A stretch of 64,000 nucleotides of DNA from Salinicola tamaricis (GTDB lineage Bacteria; Pseudomonadota; Gammaproteobacteria; Pseudomonadales; Halomonadaceae): the NCBI RefSeq assembly GCF_003006155.1, contig NZ_CP023559.1, positions 2,976,001 through 3,040,000 on the forward strand, in the 5' to 3' direction. Positions 29,749 to 41,399 of this stretch are shown piece by piece. The first letter of the stretch is position 1. Each line of letters starts with the position of its first letter. The notes beneath the pieces were generated by a model, which was given only the letters and a program-made list of their open reading frames with translations, was not told where the DNA came from and searched no databases. A program made the translations under genes and the position numbers.

Positions 29749-29814
29749 TCTAGACTGCCTGCGCTCGATCACGCTTGGTTAAAAAGCGGCTCGAAGAACG
29801 CCTTGACAACCCCA

Positions 29815-30861
29815 TCATCGGGCCGCGGCGATGTCGTCGCGGATGCGCTGAAAACTGGCGAAGCGCTCGGGGTGGATCTCGCCGCGTTCGACCGCCTCGA
29901 GCAGGGCGCAGCCCGGCTCCTCGCGATGGCGACAGTCGCGGAAGCGGCAGCGGCCGAGCAGAGGGCGGAACTCGATGAAGCCCTCGGCCAGCTCGCGCTC
30001 GTCGAGGTGCCAGAGGCCGAATTCGCGGATGCCCGGCGAGTCGATCAGGTCGCCCTCGCGTGGCCGGCCGCTCTCGCCATCCTCCGGCAGCGGATAGAGG
30101 CGTGCGGTGGTGGTGGTGTGCTTGCCCTTGCGCGTCTCTTCCGATAGGGCGCCGATGCGCAGGCTCTCGTCCGGCAGCAGGCGATCGATCAGCGACGACT
30201 TGCCCACCCCGCTCTGGCCGACGAACACCGAGGTGCACCCCTTGAGCCGTGCGTGCAGGGCGTCGAGCCCGTGGTCGCGCTTGGCCGAGGCTTCGATCAG
30301 CGGATAGCCGAGATCGATATAGCGCGCCAGCATGGCGCGTACGTCACCCGCCTGCGCCGGCAGCAGGTCGCTCTTGTTGAGTACCAGCACCGGGGCGATG
30401 CCGGTGCTCTCCGCGGCGACCAGATAGCGGTCGACGAGATTGGCGTAGGGTGTGGGCTCGGCGGCGATCACCACCAGGATCTGATCGATGTTGGCGGCCA
30501 CCGGGCGTAGCTGGCCGTGGGCGTCAGGGCGTTCGAGCACGCTGTCGCGTTCGCCGCGGGCGACCACTACGCCGCTGCCGTCCTGGGCTTCGCGCCAGAT
30601 CACGCGGTCGCCGGTGACCAGCCCCTCGAGATTGGCGCGCAGATGGCAGCGGTGGCGCGAGGTCTGTTCACCGTCGACGGCTTCGACCTCCAGCGTGCGG
30701 CCGAAGTGGGCGGCCACGCGTCCCGGGCGCTCGGCGCCGTACTCACCCCCCTCGAGGGTGCGCTCGTCGCGCGCCGCGCGGCGATCGGCACGGGCGGCGC
30801 GTTCGGCCTGGACCTTTTCCACGCGCCAGCGTTGCTGTCGGGTCAGTTTGCGTCGGCTCAT
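29815..30861 (-). CDS. rsgA: Ribosome small-subunit-dependent GTPase RsgA
   Basis: Circularly permuted GTPase that helps mature the 30S subunit. Motif order is G4 (LNKSD) before G1 (GQSGVGKSS) and G3 (DSPG), with [14 protein letters not shown] as the G2 region. An N-terminal OB domain precedes and a zinc-binding CxxxxC-H...C knuckle ([14 protein letters not shown]) follows. 348 residues from [14 protein letters not shown] (ATG 30861). Divergent from orn, as in E. coli. Intact. Confidence 0.95.
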   Translation of the reverse strand: MSRRKLTRQQRWRVEKVQAERAARADRRAARDERTLEGGEYGAERPGRVAAHFGRTLEVEAVDGEQTSRHRCHLRANLEGLVTGDRVIWREAQDGSGVVVARGERDSVLERPDAHGQLRPVAANIDQILVVIAAEPTPYANLVDRYLVAAESTGIAPVLVLNKSDLLPAQAGDVRAMLARYIDLGYPLIEASAKRDHGLDALHARLKGCTSVFVGQSGVGKSSLIDRLLPDESLRIGALSEETRKGKHTTTTARLYPLPEDGESGRPREGDLIDSPGIREFGLWHLDERELAEGFIEFRPLLGRCRFRDCRHREEPGCALLEAVERGEIHPERFASFQRIRDDIAAAR

Positions 30862-30992
30862 CGGTGGCGTCGGTCCTCGGGTCATGGCCGCTGGGGCGGC
30901 GCGGGCTTACAATGGCGGGCATTGTAGCCATCCCTGTCCGTCATGTCCGCCCATCTCGGTCGGCACCAGGGCGGACCCCACTGGAGATAGTC

Positions 30993-31558
30993 ATGTCGGC
31001 GACCCCCGAAGCCTCCCCGCGCAGCGACCTGCTGGTCTGGATCGATCTCGAGATGACCGGGCTCGATCCCAACCGCGAGCGCATCATCGAGGTGGCGACG
31101 CTGATCACCGATGGCGACCTCGAACTGATTGCCGAGGGCCCCGTACTCGCGGTGCACCAGCCCGAGGCACTGCGACGGCATGGACGCCTGGAATCAGAAG
31201 ACCCACGGCGACTCCGGGCTGATCGAGCGGGTGAAGCGCAGCGAGATCGACACCGCCGAGGCCGAGCAGCGGACTCTCGACTTCCTCCGCCGCTACGTGG
31301 CGCCGGGCACCTCGCCGGTGTGTGGTAACAGCATCCATCAAGATCGCCGTTTTCTCGAGCGCGAGATGCCGGCTCAATGATTTCTTCCACTACCGCAATC
31401 TCGACGTGTCGACGCTCAAGGAGCTGGCCAAGCGCTGGAATCCGGCCGCGGCCAGCGGTTTCAGCAAGCGCAACACTCACCAGGCGTTGGATGACATCCG
31501 CGAATCCCTGGCCGAGCTCAAGCACTATCGCCAGACCTTCCTCAAGCTGGCCGAATAA
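30993..31558 (+). CDS. orn: Oligoribonuclease, two frameshifts
   Basis: DEDDh 3'-5' exonuclease that degrades 2-5 nt RNA, including pGpG from cyclic-di-GMP turnover. [14 protein letters not shown] carries the first Asp and Glu; [17 protein letters not shown] and [13 protein letters not shown] follow; [14 protein letters not shown] holds His and the last Asp. ATG 30993 follows TGGAGAT. Breaks near 31172 (before [14 protein letters not shown]) and 31370 (atgccggctc where atgccgcggctc is expected, a two-base loss) separate three frames. Gene is essential in several relatives and very likely whole. Confidence 0.93.
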
Positions 31559-31591
31559 GCCAGCGTCGCTCGTCGACTTTTCCAACAGCTC

Positions 31592-32707
31592 CTAGGCGCT
31601 GACGATCCGCGCCTGACGCTTGTGGCGCTGCTCGGCGAGCGCCCAGCGCACGTGCTCGCGCACCAGATCCGAAGGGTAGGCCAGCCGCGCGCGCAGGGCG
31701 CCTTCGACACGCTCGCTCCAGGGAGCGTTGCCCAGCCCCACGGCGAGATTGCGCAGCCAGCGCTCGTAGCCGATGCGTCGGATCGGGCTGCCCTCGGTGC
31801 GCTTGAGAAACTCCGTTTCGCTCCAGGCGAACAGCGCCACCAGCTCGGCACGATCGAGGTCGTGGCGCGGGGCGAAGTCGGGCTCGTCGCTGGCGCGGGT
31901 GAAGCGGGTGAAGGGGCAGAACAGCTGGCAGTCGTCGCAGCCGTAGACGCGATTGCCCATGGCGCGGCGGTATTCGACGGGAATGGCGCCGTGCAGCTCG
32001 ATGGTCAGATATGAGATGCAGCGCCGGGCGTCGATCACCTTGTCCTCGACGATGGCGTCGGTGGGGCAGGCGCTCCGACAGCTCGAGCAGGAGCCACAGT
32101 GCTCGCGTTCGAACGGCGCATCGACCGGTAGCGGCAGGTCGGTGTAGAGCTCGCCGAGGAAGAACAGAGCCGGCCTTGGGATCGAGCAACATGGCGTTCT
32201 TGCCGAACCAGCCGATACCGGCCTTCTGCGCCAGGGCGCGCTCCATCACCGGGGCCGAGTCGACGAAGGCGCGGTAGCCGAAGGGCCCTACAGCCGTTTG
32301 GATCTGCCGCGCCAACTGGTCGAGGCGCTTGCGGATCAGCTTGTGGTAATCGCGGCCGAGGGCGTAGCGCGAGATATAGGCCCGCTGCGGCTGCCCCAGC
32401 ACGCGGGTGGTCTCAATCTCCGGTGGTAGATAGTCCATGCGCGCGCTGATCACGCGCAGGGTGCCGGGGACCAGTTCGGCGGGACGGTACGCTTGGTGCC
32501 GTGCTTGGCCATGTAGGCCATCTCGCCGTGGTGGCCGGCCTCCAGCCAGCGTGCCAGATAGCGCTCATGGGTGGCGAGATCGGTATCGGTGATCCCCACC
32601 GCCTGGAAGCCGAGTTCGCGCCCCCACTGCTTGATCTGGGTGGCGAGAGCGGTGGTGTCGATCTCGGTGGGCGGGGTGCGCGCGGAGCACGGGCGCTGCT
32701 CGCTCAT
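31592..32707 (-). CDS. queG: Epoxyqueuosine reductase QueG, two frameshifts
   Basis: Cobalamin and iron-sulfur enzyme for the last step of queuosine synthesis in tRNA. N-terminal part: LGFQAVGITDTDL and HGEMAYMAKHGTKR. After a break near 32489 come ARMDYLPPEIE and YISRYALGRDYHKLIRKRL. After a second near 32163 come the ferredoxin-like clusters CGSCSSCRSACP and CDDCQLFCPF and a C-terminal HEAT-like part (VREHVRWALAEQ). Starts MSEQRPCSARTPP. It converges with orn and is divergent from nnr; the gene order matches E. coli yjeS-nnr. Confidence 0.93.
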
Positions 32708-32827
32708 GCGTCTTCCTGCTCGTCTCGGGTGGGCTCGGGCCGCGAGCGGTGCTCGGGTGCGCTACCCTACACCAGATCGAACAGCAACGGCAGGCCGCGC
32801 GCCGCCATGGGCTCTTCAGGAGGCGAC

Positions 32828-34315
32828 ATGCAGACACGGATCGAGGCGAGGCCGCTCTATCTCGCGGCCCAGGTGCGCGACATGGATCGACGCGTCATCG
32901 CCGAGGGGGGCGAGGGCTTCTGGCTGATGCGCCAGGCCGGTGAGGCCGCCTATGCGCTGCTGCGTGCGCGCTGGCCCAGGGCGCGTCGACTGTGCGTGCT
33001 CTGCGGTGGCGGCAACAACGGCGGCGACGGCTATGTGCTGGCGGCGCTGGCCGCCGCCGACGGCCTGACTGTACAGCTGATCGCGCTGACCTCGCCGGAT
33101 AAACTCGCGGGCGATGCGCGACGGGCCTTCGAACTGGCCGCGGAAGCCGGGCTCGATGTGCTCGGCTGGCGTGATGAGTTGACCCTGGATGGCGAGGTGA
33201 TGGTCGACGCCATGCTCGGCACCGGCGCCCGGGGCGCGCCGCGTGGCGACGTCGCCAGCGCGATCGCCCAGCTCAACGCCGCCGGCAGGCCGGTGATGGC
33301 GCTGGACGTTCCCTCCGGCGTCGATGTCGACAGCGGTCATGTTGAGGGCGCGGCGGTGCACGCTACGCTCACGCTCACCTTCATCGCCGACAAGCTCGGC
33401 CTGCATACCGGCGCCGCGCTGGATCATGTGGGGGAGCTGACCCTGGCCGACCTGGGGGTCGAGGCAAGCGCCTTCACCGATCTGGTCCCGATGGGGTGGC
33501 GTCAGGATGCGCAGCAGCTGGCGGCATCCCTGCCGCGGCGTCGGCCCAGCGCCCACAAGGGCACCCAGGGCCACGTGCTGGTGGTCGCGGGCGCGCCGGG
33601 CATGGGCGGGGCGGCGCTGATGACCAGCGAAATGGTGGCGCGGGTCGGTGCCGGCAAGGTGAGCCTGGCGACCGATGCCGCCCACGTGGCGGCGAGTCTC
33701 ACCCGCTTTCCCGAGATCATGGCCCACGGCGTGCGCGGTGGCGCCGATCTCGCCGCGCTGGTGACGGCCGCCGATGTGCTCGCGGTGGGGCCGGGTATCG
33801 GTACCGGCGCCTGGGGACAGGCCGCGCTGCAGCAGGTACTGGCCGTCGGCAAGCCCTGCGTGGTCGATGCCGATGGTCTCAATCTGCTTGCCAGCCACGC
33901 GGCAGAGACCCGGCGTGACGACTGGGTGCTGACGCCGCATCCTGGCGAGGCCGGGCGACTGCTCGGCTGGACCACTGCGGCGGTGCAGCGTGATCGGCGT
34001 GGTGCGGTGATCGCGCTGCAACAGCGCTGGGGCGGCTGCGTGGTGCTCAAGGGTCCCGGTACGCTGATCTATGACGGCGAACGACTCGACCTGTGCCCCT
34101 ACGGCAACCCGGGAATGGCCAGTGGCGGAATGGGCGATGCCCTGACCGGAATCGTCGCCGGCCTGCTGGGTCAGCTCGGTGACCCCGCCCGAGCGGCGCG
34201 GCTGGGGGTGCTGATCCATGCCCTGGCCGCGGACGCGGCGGCCGCCGACGGCGGTCAGCGTGGTCTGCTGGCGAGCGATCTGGCATCCTATGCGCGACGC
34301 TTGGCCAACCCCTGA
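32828..34315 (+). CDS. nnr: Bifunctional NAD(P)H-hydrate epimerase/dehydratase
   Basis: Repairs hydrated NAD(P)H. The N-terminal epimerase domain (about 1-215) has LCGGGNNGGDGYVLA and VDAMLGTGARG; the C-terminal ADP/ATP-dependent dehydratase domain (about 225-495) has GTQGHVLVVAGAPGMGG, LTPHPGEAGRLLG and PGMASGGMGDALTG. 495 residues. ATG 32828 with AGGAGG 5 bases upstream. First gene of the forward run nnr-tsaE-amidase-mutL-miaA-hfq-hflX-hflKC. The 126-bp gap to tsaE has a TTGACT-like -35 but no convincing -10. Intact. Confidence 0.95.
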   Translation: MQTRIEARPLYLAAQVRDMDRRVIAEGGEGFWLMRQAGEAAYALLRARWPRARRLCVLCGGGNNGGDGYVLAALAAADGLTVQLIALTSPDKLAGDARRAFELAAEAGLDVLGWRDELTLDGEVMVDAMLGTGARGAPRGDVASAIAQLNAAGRPVMALDVPSGVDVDSGHVEGAAVHATLTLTFIADKLGLHTGAALDHVGELTLADLGVEASAFTDLVPMGWRQDAQQLAASLPRRRPSAHKGTQGHVLVVAGAPGMGGAALMTSEMVARVGAGKVSLATDAAHVAASLTRFPEIMAHGVRGGADLAALVTAADVLAVGPGIGTGAWGQAALQQVLAVGKPCVVDADGLNLLASHAAETRRDDWVLTPHPGEAGRLLGWTTAAVQRDRRGAVIALQQRWGGCVVLKGPGTLIYDGERLDLCPYGNPGMASGGMGDALTGIVAGLLGQLGDPARAARLGVLIHALAADAAAADGGQRGLLASDLASYARRLANP

Positions 34316-34441
34316 CGGCCGGCAGCGTGAGCCCTGGCGGCTATGCCGCAGCCACGCTGCTGCCGCCGCTCTGCCGCGGCCGTTTCTTGACTCGTGGCCG
34401 ATCCGTGATGCGGCCCGAACTTTGACGAAGTTAGTGCAACC

Positions 34442-34921
34442 ATGCCGATCCTACTGCAAGACGAAGCCGCTCAGGTGGCCTTCGGCGAATCCCTGGGACA
34501 CGCCCTTGCCGGGCGCGGCCAGATTCATCTGATCGGTGAGCTGGGCGCCGGCAAGACCACGCTGACGCGCGGTATCCTGCGCGCCCATGGTCATGCGGGG
34601 GCGGTCAAGAGCCCTACCTATACCCTGGTCGAGCCCTACGAACTGGGCCGTTACCGGGTCTACCATTTCGACCTCTACCGCCTCGGCGATCCCGAGGAAC
34701 TCGAGTTCATGGGCGCACGCGACATGCTGGACGACAGCGTTCTCAGCGTGATCGAGTGGCCCAGCCGCGGCGCAGGATGGCTGCCGCGACCCGATCTCGA
34801 ACTGCACCTGAGCCTGGTCGAGAGCGGGCGCCGGGTCGCGGCGGTAGCGCACACTCAACATGGACGTGACGTGCTGGCCTCGCTGCCGGCGGCGTTGAGC
34901 GACAAGGAAGAGGCATGCTGA
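34442..34921 (+). CDS. tsaE: tRNA threonylcarbamoyladenosine synthesis ATPase TsaE
   Basis: P-loop ATPase of the TsaBDE complex that makes t6A37 in ANN-decoding tRNAs. Walker A GELGAGKTTLTRG at residues 32-44, KSPTYTLVEPYE, VYHFDLYRLGDPEELEFMG and the Walker-B-like SVIEWP are in the usual order. 159 residues. Its end overlaps the amidase start by 7 bases, implying translational coupling as in E. coli. Intact. Confidence 0.95.
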   Translation: MPILLQDEAAQVAFGESLGHALAGRGQIHLIGELGAGKTTLTRGILRAHGHAGAVKSPTYTLVEPYELGRYRVYHFDLYRLGDPEELEFMGARDMLDDSVLSVIEWPSRGAGWLPRPDLELHLSLVESGRRVAAVAHTQHGRDVLASLPAALSDKEEAC

Positions 34922-36436
34922 AGGATGTGGCACACAGGGACACAGCGTCAGCGGGCGCGGTAGCTGGTGCGGGGGCGCGCGGCTGGTATCGCCGCGGCGG
35001 CGCCCTGGCGCTCTGCTGTTTGCTGCTGGCACTCGGCTGTCTGCTGCCGACCTCGGCGGCGCAGGCGGCCAAGGTCAATAATCTGCGGTTGTGGTCGGCG
35101 CCCGATCACGTGCGCTTGGTGTTCGATCTCTCAGGGCCGGTGCAGGCCAACGTCTTTACCCTGGACAATCCCGCGCCGGGTGGTGATCGATCTCGACAGC
35201 ACCCAGCTCGATGTCGACATCGACAAGCTCGATCTTGACGCCAGTGCCATCGACAAGGTGCGTACCGGCGTGCGCGAGAGCGGCGGGCTGCGCGTGGTGC
35301 TCGACGTCAATCGTGCGGTGGTGCCCAAGAGCTTCACCCTGCCGCCCAACAAGCAGTACAGCGACCGTCTGGTGGTCGATCTCGACTACCCCGGGGCCAG
35401 TGCCGTGGCCGATCCGATCGATCCGATCGAGGCGATGATCCGCGATCAGGAGATCGCCGCGCAGCGGGCGCAGAAGGAGGCGGTGGCCGAGGGCGATCCG
35501 GAGCAGGCCGATGCGGTCGCCGCTACGGTGGAGGCGCAGCCGCATCCCAAGCGCGACATCATCATCGCCGTCGACCCCGGCCACGGTGGCGAGGATCCGG
35601 GGGCGATCGGCCCCAACGGCACCCGCGAGAAGGACGTGGTGCTGGGGATCGCGCGCAAGCTCAAGCAGCGCTTCGACCAGACCCCAGGGTTCAAGGCCTT
35701 CATGACCCGTGACAGCGACTACTATGTCGGCCTGCGCCAGCGCACCCTATTGGCGCGCCAGCAGAAGGCGGACTTCTTCGTCTCGATCCACGCCGATGCG
35801 GTGCGCAGCCGGCAGCCCTCGGGCAGCTCGGTGTATGCGCTCTCCCAGGGCGGGGCGACCTCCGAGACCGCGCGCTGGCTGGCGGCGAGCGAGAATCAGT
35901 CGGACCTGATCGGCGGCGTCGACGGCAATCTGAGCCTCGACGACAAGGACGAGGTGCTGCGCGGCGTGCTGCTCGATCTGACCATGACCGCGACCATGAA
36001 CGACTCGCTGGCCACCGGTGGTCAGGTGCTCGACAAGCTGGGGCGGATCAACAAGCTGCACAAGTCCAAGGTGGAGCAGGCGGGCTTCGTGGTACTGAAG
36101 TCGCCGGATATCCCCTCGCTGCTGGTGGAGACCGGCTTCATCTCCAACCCCAAGGAGGAGGCGGCGCTGCGCTCCTCGAAGCATCAGGCCGAGCTCGCCC
36201 AGGCGATCTACGCCGGGATCGTGGCGCACTTCCGTCAGCATCCGCCGCCCGCCAGCCTGCTGGCGTGGCAGCGCGATCAGGGTCGCGGCAGCGCCAGCAA
36301 CGAATACCGGGTGCGCGCCGGCGATACGCTGTCGCAGGTGGCGGCGGGCCACGGCATCAGCATGCGCGCACTGAAGCAGGCCAATGGCCTCGACAGCGAC
36401 ATCCTGCGCGTGGGTCAGGTGCTGACGATTCCGTGA
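34915..36436 (+). CDS. N-acetylmuramoyl-L-alanine amidase (AmiB/AmiC type) with LysM, one frameshift
   Basis: Periplasmic cell-separation amidase. An N-terminal signal-like hydrophobic segment (ALALCCLLLALGCLLPTSAAQA), an AMIN domain (VNNLRLWSAPDHVRLVFDLSGPV), an Amidase_3 domain with zinc ligands in AVDPGHGGEDPG, REKDV and SIHAD, the catalytic Glu in VETGFISNP, and a C-terminal LysM (YRVRAGDTLSQVAAGHG). The frame breaks near 35176 in a GCGC context (cccgcgccggg; two bases seem missing), and the protein resumes as RRVVIDLDSTQ. About 507 residues. In E. coli the homologue at this locus is amiB. Confidence 0.92.
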
Positions 36437-36467
36437 ACAGGCGATATCGGACGAGGAGAGCTGATAG

Positions 36468-38494
36468 ATGAGTGAGGCGTCACGTATCCGCGTTCTCGAC
36501 CCGCGCCTGGCCAACCAGATCGCGGCAGGTGAGGTGGTCGAACGGCCGGCCTCGGTGGTCAAGGAGATCGTCGAGAACGCCATCGACGCCGGTGGGCGGC
36601 GTATCGAGATCGAACTGGAGTCCGGCGGCACGCGCCTGATCCGAGTGCGTGATGACGGTAGCGGCATCGGCGAAGAGGATCTGCCGCTGGCGTTGTCGCG
36701 CCATGCCACCAGTAAGATCGCCTCGCTCGATGATCTCGAGGATGTCGCCAGCCTCGGCTTCCGCGGTGAGGCGCTGGCCTCGATCAGCGCGGTGTCGCGG
36801 CTGGAGCTGATCTCCAACGCCGCCGACGACCCCACCGGAGGTTGGCGGGTGGTCGCCGAGGGTCGCGAGATGGCCCCAAGGGTGACGCCGGCACCGCATC
36901 CCCGAGGGACCTCGGTGCTGGTGCGTGATCTGTTCTTCAACACGCCAGCGCGGCGCAAGTTCCTGCGCACCGAGAAGACCGAGTTCGGTCATGTCGAGGA
37001 AGCCTTCCGCCGCCTGGCGCTGTCGCGCTTCGATATCGCCTGGCTGCTGCGCCACAATCAGAAGGTGGTCCACCAGCTGCCGGCGGCAGCGGACGATCAG
37101 CGCGGCCACGAGCGACGCATCGCCGCGCTGCTGGGCAAGCGCTTCATCGACGAGTCGCTGCATCTCGATATCGAGGCATCCGGCCTGCGCCTGTGGGGCT
37201 GGGTGGGGCTGCCCACCCACTCGCGGGCCCAGGCCGATCAGCAGTACTTCTTCGTCAATGGGCGCGTGGTGCGCGACCGCCTGGTGGCCCACGCTATCCG
37301 TCAGGCCTACCGCGACGTGCTGTTCCACGGTCGCCACCCGGTGTTCGTGCTCTATCTCGAACTCGACCCCCGGGTGGTCGACGTCAATGTGCACCCGACC
37401 AAGCACGAGGTTGCGCTTCCGCGACGGGCGTCTGGTCCACGACTTTCTGTTCTCGAGCCTGCATCGGGCACTGGCCGAGGTGCGACCCAACTCTCAGGGC
37501 GTGGACGACACCGGTGCGCAAGCGCCTGAGGGCGTGGATGGCGGAGAGGCACGGCCCTCGCAGAGCGCGCCCGCAGGGGGCGATGAGGCCGCGCTGCCGG
37601 CGTGGCAGCAGCAGCGTATGCCGCTCTCGGGCCAGCACGAGCGCAGCGGTGCGGCCGGCGGCTATGCCCCGCGCCAGGATGGCAGCCCGCGGCCGCCGGC
37701 CCAGCGTATCCGCGAATTCATGGCCGGCTATCACGCCCTGCACCCGGATCATGAGTCGACCCTGCTGACACCGCGCCAGGCGGCGGATGAGGGCGGGGTA
37801 GAGACGACACCGGGCGCAGAGGGGCCCGGTGGCAGCGCCGCCGCGGTCGCCAGCCGAGAGAGCGCCCGGCGCCGGACCTCGCCACGCTGGCAGCCCCGAC
37901 GATACCCAGGCACCGCCGCTGGCTATGCGGTGGCGCAGCTGCACGGGGTCTATATCCTGGCCCAGAGCGAGCGCGCGGCATGGTGGTCGTCGACATGCAC
38001 GCCGCCCATGAACGCATCGTCTATGAGCGCATGAACAGCAGATCCACGCCGGCGCCCTGGACGCCCAGCGCTGCTGGTGCCGGTCTCGATCGCGGTAAGC
38101 GCGGCCGAGGCGGAGACCGCCGAGCGCGAGCGTGAAGCGTTTTTCGCGGCTGGGTGTCGAGCTCGATGCCGCCGGGCCGGATACGCTGCTGGTACGCCAG
38201 GTGCCGGCGCTACTCGCCGATGCCGATATCGAGCCGCTGATCCGCGACATGCTCGGCGATCTCGAGCGTTACGGGCGCTCCGACCGCTTCGAGACGCATA
38301 TCAACCAGCTGCTTGGTACCATGGCCTGCCACGGCAGCGTGCGCGCCAACCGTGCGCTGACGCTACCCGAGATGAATGCGCTGCTGCGTGACATGGAGGC
38401 GCACCGAGCGCAGCGGCCAGTGCAACCACGGCCGCCCGCCTGGACCGAGATGTCGATGGCGCAGTTGGACAAGCTGTTCTTGCGCGGCCAGTGA
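36468..38494 (+). CDS. mutL: DNA mismatch repair protein MutL, several frameshifts
   Basis: GHKL ATPase linking MutS to MutH-type or endonuclease functions. N-terminal: [62 protein letters not shown]; start after GAGGAG. Breaks near 37412, 37978 and between about 38030 and 38135. In 38403-38440 a further pair of compensating indels hides the conserved [12 protein letters not shown] motif, which is readable in the next frame; the annotated frame there gives [12 protein letters not shown] instead. The tail [17 protein letters not shown] is canonical. The gene is very likely intact in the organism; without correction it would wrongly suggest a mutator strain. Confidence 0.92.
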
Positions 38495-38515
38495 GACGCG
38501 TTCTAGAGAACACAC

Positions 38516-39483
38516 GTGCCCCGAATTAGAGACACACACGTGACCCGAGATGACCGCCCGACGGCGATCCTGCTGCTGGGGCCCACCGCCGCCGGCAAGA
38601 CCGATACCGCGATCGCGCTCCACGAGCGCTGCGGCTGTGAGCTGATCAGCGTCGACTCGGCGATGGTCTATCGCGGCATGGATATCGGCACCGCCAAGCC
38701 CAGTGCCGAGGAGCTGGCACGCGCGCCGCACCGGCTGATCGATATCCGTGATCCGGCCGAGCGCTATTTCGGCGGCGGACTTCCGCGAGGATGCCCTGGC
38801 CGCCATGGCGTCGATCTCTGCCTGCGGCAAACGCCGCTGCTGGTCGGTGGCACCATGATGTACGCCAAGCGTCTGGTGGAGGGCGTGGCCGAGATGCCGG
38901 CGGCGGACCCCGAGCTGCGCGAGACGTTGCGCCAGCGCGGTGAAGCGCACGGCTACGCGGCGCTGCACGCCGAGCTGGCGGCGGTAGATCCCGAGGCCGC
39001 GGCGGCGATCCATCCGCACAATCGCCAGCGTCTGATTCGGGCGCTGGAGGTGAAGCGGGTGAGCGGCATCGCGTTGAGCGAGCACTGGCGTCGGCAGCAG
39101 CGGGAAAACTTTCCGTGGCGACTGTTGTCCATTGCTCTCGCGCCTGCCGATCGTGGTGAGCTTCACCGGCGCATCGCGGCGCGATTCGAGGCGATGCTGG
39201 ATGGCGGATTCATCGAGGAAGTGGCTACATTGAAAAACAGCGGGGTGACCTGCATCTCGATCTGCCCTCCATGCGCAGTGTCGGTTATCGTCAGGCGTGG
39301 GAGCATCTCGACGGCGCTTACGATCGCGACGGCCTGCAGTCCCGAGGCGTGGCCGCCACCCGCCAGCTGGCCAAGCGTCAGTTGACCTGGTTGCGGCGCT
39401 GGCCCGGGCTCGTCTGGATCGACAGCAGCGCTTCTGACGCCCTGGCGCAGGTCGTGAAAATCGTGCGTGCCCATGGGAGTTAG
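38516..39483 (+). CDS. miaA: tRNA dimethylallyltransferase MiaA, three indels
   Basis: Adds dimethylallyl to A37 of UNN-decoding tRNAs. Walker [15 protein letters not shown], then [19 protein letters not shown] and [11 protein letters not shown]. An extra T near 38770 and a missing C near 38833 put [13 protein letters not shown] and the KRPLL approach in the other frame between them; VGGTMMY is back in frame. Near 39240 an A run of five instead of six shifts out [26 protein letters not shown] 38516 or GTG 38540 could start it; each has a near-identical upstream sequence (tagagaacacacgtg and tagagacacacacgtg). Confidence 0.92.
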
Positions 39484-39641
39484 CGTAAAATAGGAAGCTT
39501 CGTCACGACGATGGCGAGCGGCGGTCGCTGCCGCGCCCGCTGCCGGAACCGAGTGCGGCGTCGCCGACAACAGAACAGCAAGTCAAAACAGTATGGCTCA
39601 TCTCGCCAAAGCGATGAGTTTTCACATTATGGGAGAGCAAC

Positions 39642-39893
<252 letters not shown>

Positions 39894-39907
39894 TCGAGAG
39901 GTAGTGA

Positions 39908-41226
39908 TTGTTTTTCGAACGTCCCGACGCCGGCGAAACGGCGATTCTGGTCCATGTGGACTTTCAGGACGAGCAGGATCGCGAAGATCCAGGTGAACTC
40001 CTGGAATTGGTGCGATCCGCTGGTGCGGTGCCGGCGACCCTGATCCAGGGCAGCCGGCGCCGTCCCGACCCTCGCTCCTTCATCGGCATGGCAAGCTCGA
40101 CGAGGTCAAGCATGCCCTCGCAGCCCACACGCGAACTGGTCATCTTCAAACCACGCTCTGTCTCCCTCCCAGGAGCGCAATCTCGAGCGCAGCCTCAACT
40201 GCCGTGTGCTCGATCGCACGGGGCTGATCCTGGATATCTTCGCGCAGCGCGCGCGGACCCACGAAGGCAAACTGCAGGTCGAACTGGCTCAGCTCGAGTA
40301 CATGTCGACCCGGCTGGTGCGCGGCTGGACCCACTTGGAGCGTCAGAAGGGCGGTATCGGCTTGCGCGGTCCGGGCGAGACCCAGCTCGAGACCGACCGC
40401 AGGCTGCTGCGCGCTCGCATCAAGTCGATTCACAAGCGCCTCGAGAAAGTGCGCAAGCAGCGCGATCAGAACCGCCGGGCGCGGGCCCGGGCCGAGGTGC
40501 CCAGCGTCTCGCTGGTGGGCTACACCAACGCCGGCAAGTCGACGCTGTTCAACGCCATCACCGCGGCCGAGGTCTACGCTGCCGATCAGCTCTTCGCCAC
40601 GCTCGACCCGACCCTTAGACGCCTCGATGTGCCCGATGTGGGTGAGGTGGTGCTGGCGGATACCGTGGGCTTCATCCGCCACTTGCCGCCACAAGCTGGT
40701 GGAGGCGTTCCAGGCCACTCTGCAGGAGGCCACCGAGGCGAGCCTGCTGGTGCATGTGATCGATGCCGCCGATCCCGACCGCGAGCTCAACGTGGCCCAG
40801 GTCGACAGCGTGCTGGCCGAGATCGACGCCGAAGCGGTGCCGCGCCTGCTGGTGATGAACAATCGACCTGATGGACACCGCGCCGCGCATCGAGCGCGAC
40901 GGTCAGGGGCGCCCGCAGGTGGTGTGGCTCTCGGCGCGTGACGGCCAGGGTCTCGAACTGCTGCGTGAGGCGATCGGCGAGTGGTTGGCGGAGGACATTC
41001 TCGACATCCGCTTGACGCTGACGCCGGAGCAAGGTCGACTACGGGCAGCGCTGCATGAACTGCAGGCGGTACGCGAAGAGTCGTTCGACGAGGGTGGTCG
41101 GACGATTCTCGAGATTCGCTTGCCCCGCGGGAGTTTATGCAGATGATGGCCCGCTTGGGCGAAAGCGCCGATAACTACTTGCCCGTACACGAGCAGACCC
41201 CGATCGACGACTGGGAACGGGTCTGA
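39908..41226 (+). CDS. hflX: Ribosome-associated GTPase HflX, several frameshifts
   Basis: Splits stalled or heat-damaged ribosomes. Start appears to be TTG ([19 protein letters not shown]). The N-terminal HflX domain is split by breaks near 40088 and 40151. [18 protein letters not shown], GTPase G1 [13 protein letters not shown]2 FATLDPT and G3 DTVGF are in one frame. Breaks near 40688, 40866 (within NKID, G4) and 41128 follow, then [26 protein letters not shown]. All family blocks are present once joined. It lies 14 bases after hfq. Confidence 0.92.
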
Positions 41227-41399
41227 CGCGGGAACCGATTACGCAGGGGAGCTTCGTGGCCCGCGGGCCCGATTCGCACAGGGCGAGACGATTCGACATC
41301 AGGCCGAACATGCCCAGCGCGCCGACGCCAACCGCCTCGGCGGCTCGTACTCCCCACGCCTGACGCAACGCTTTGATCGCATCGAGTGGAGACTTAGGT

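Noticed and set aside
31559-31591. Terminator between orn and queG
   Set aside because: No convincing stem-loop with a T tract in this short convergent gap.
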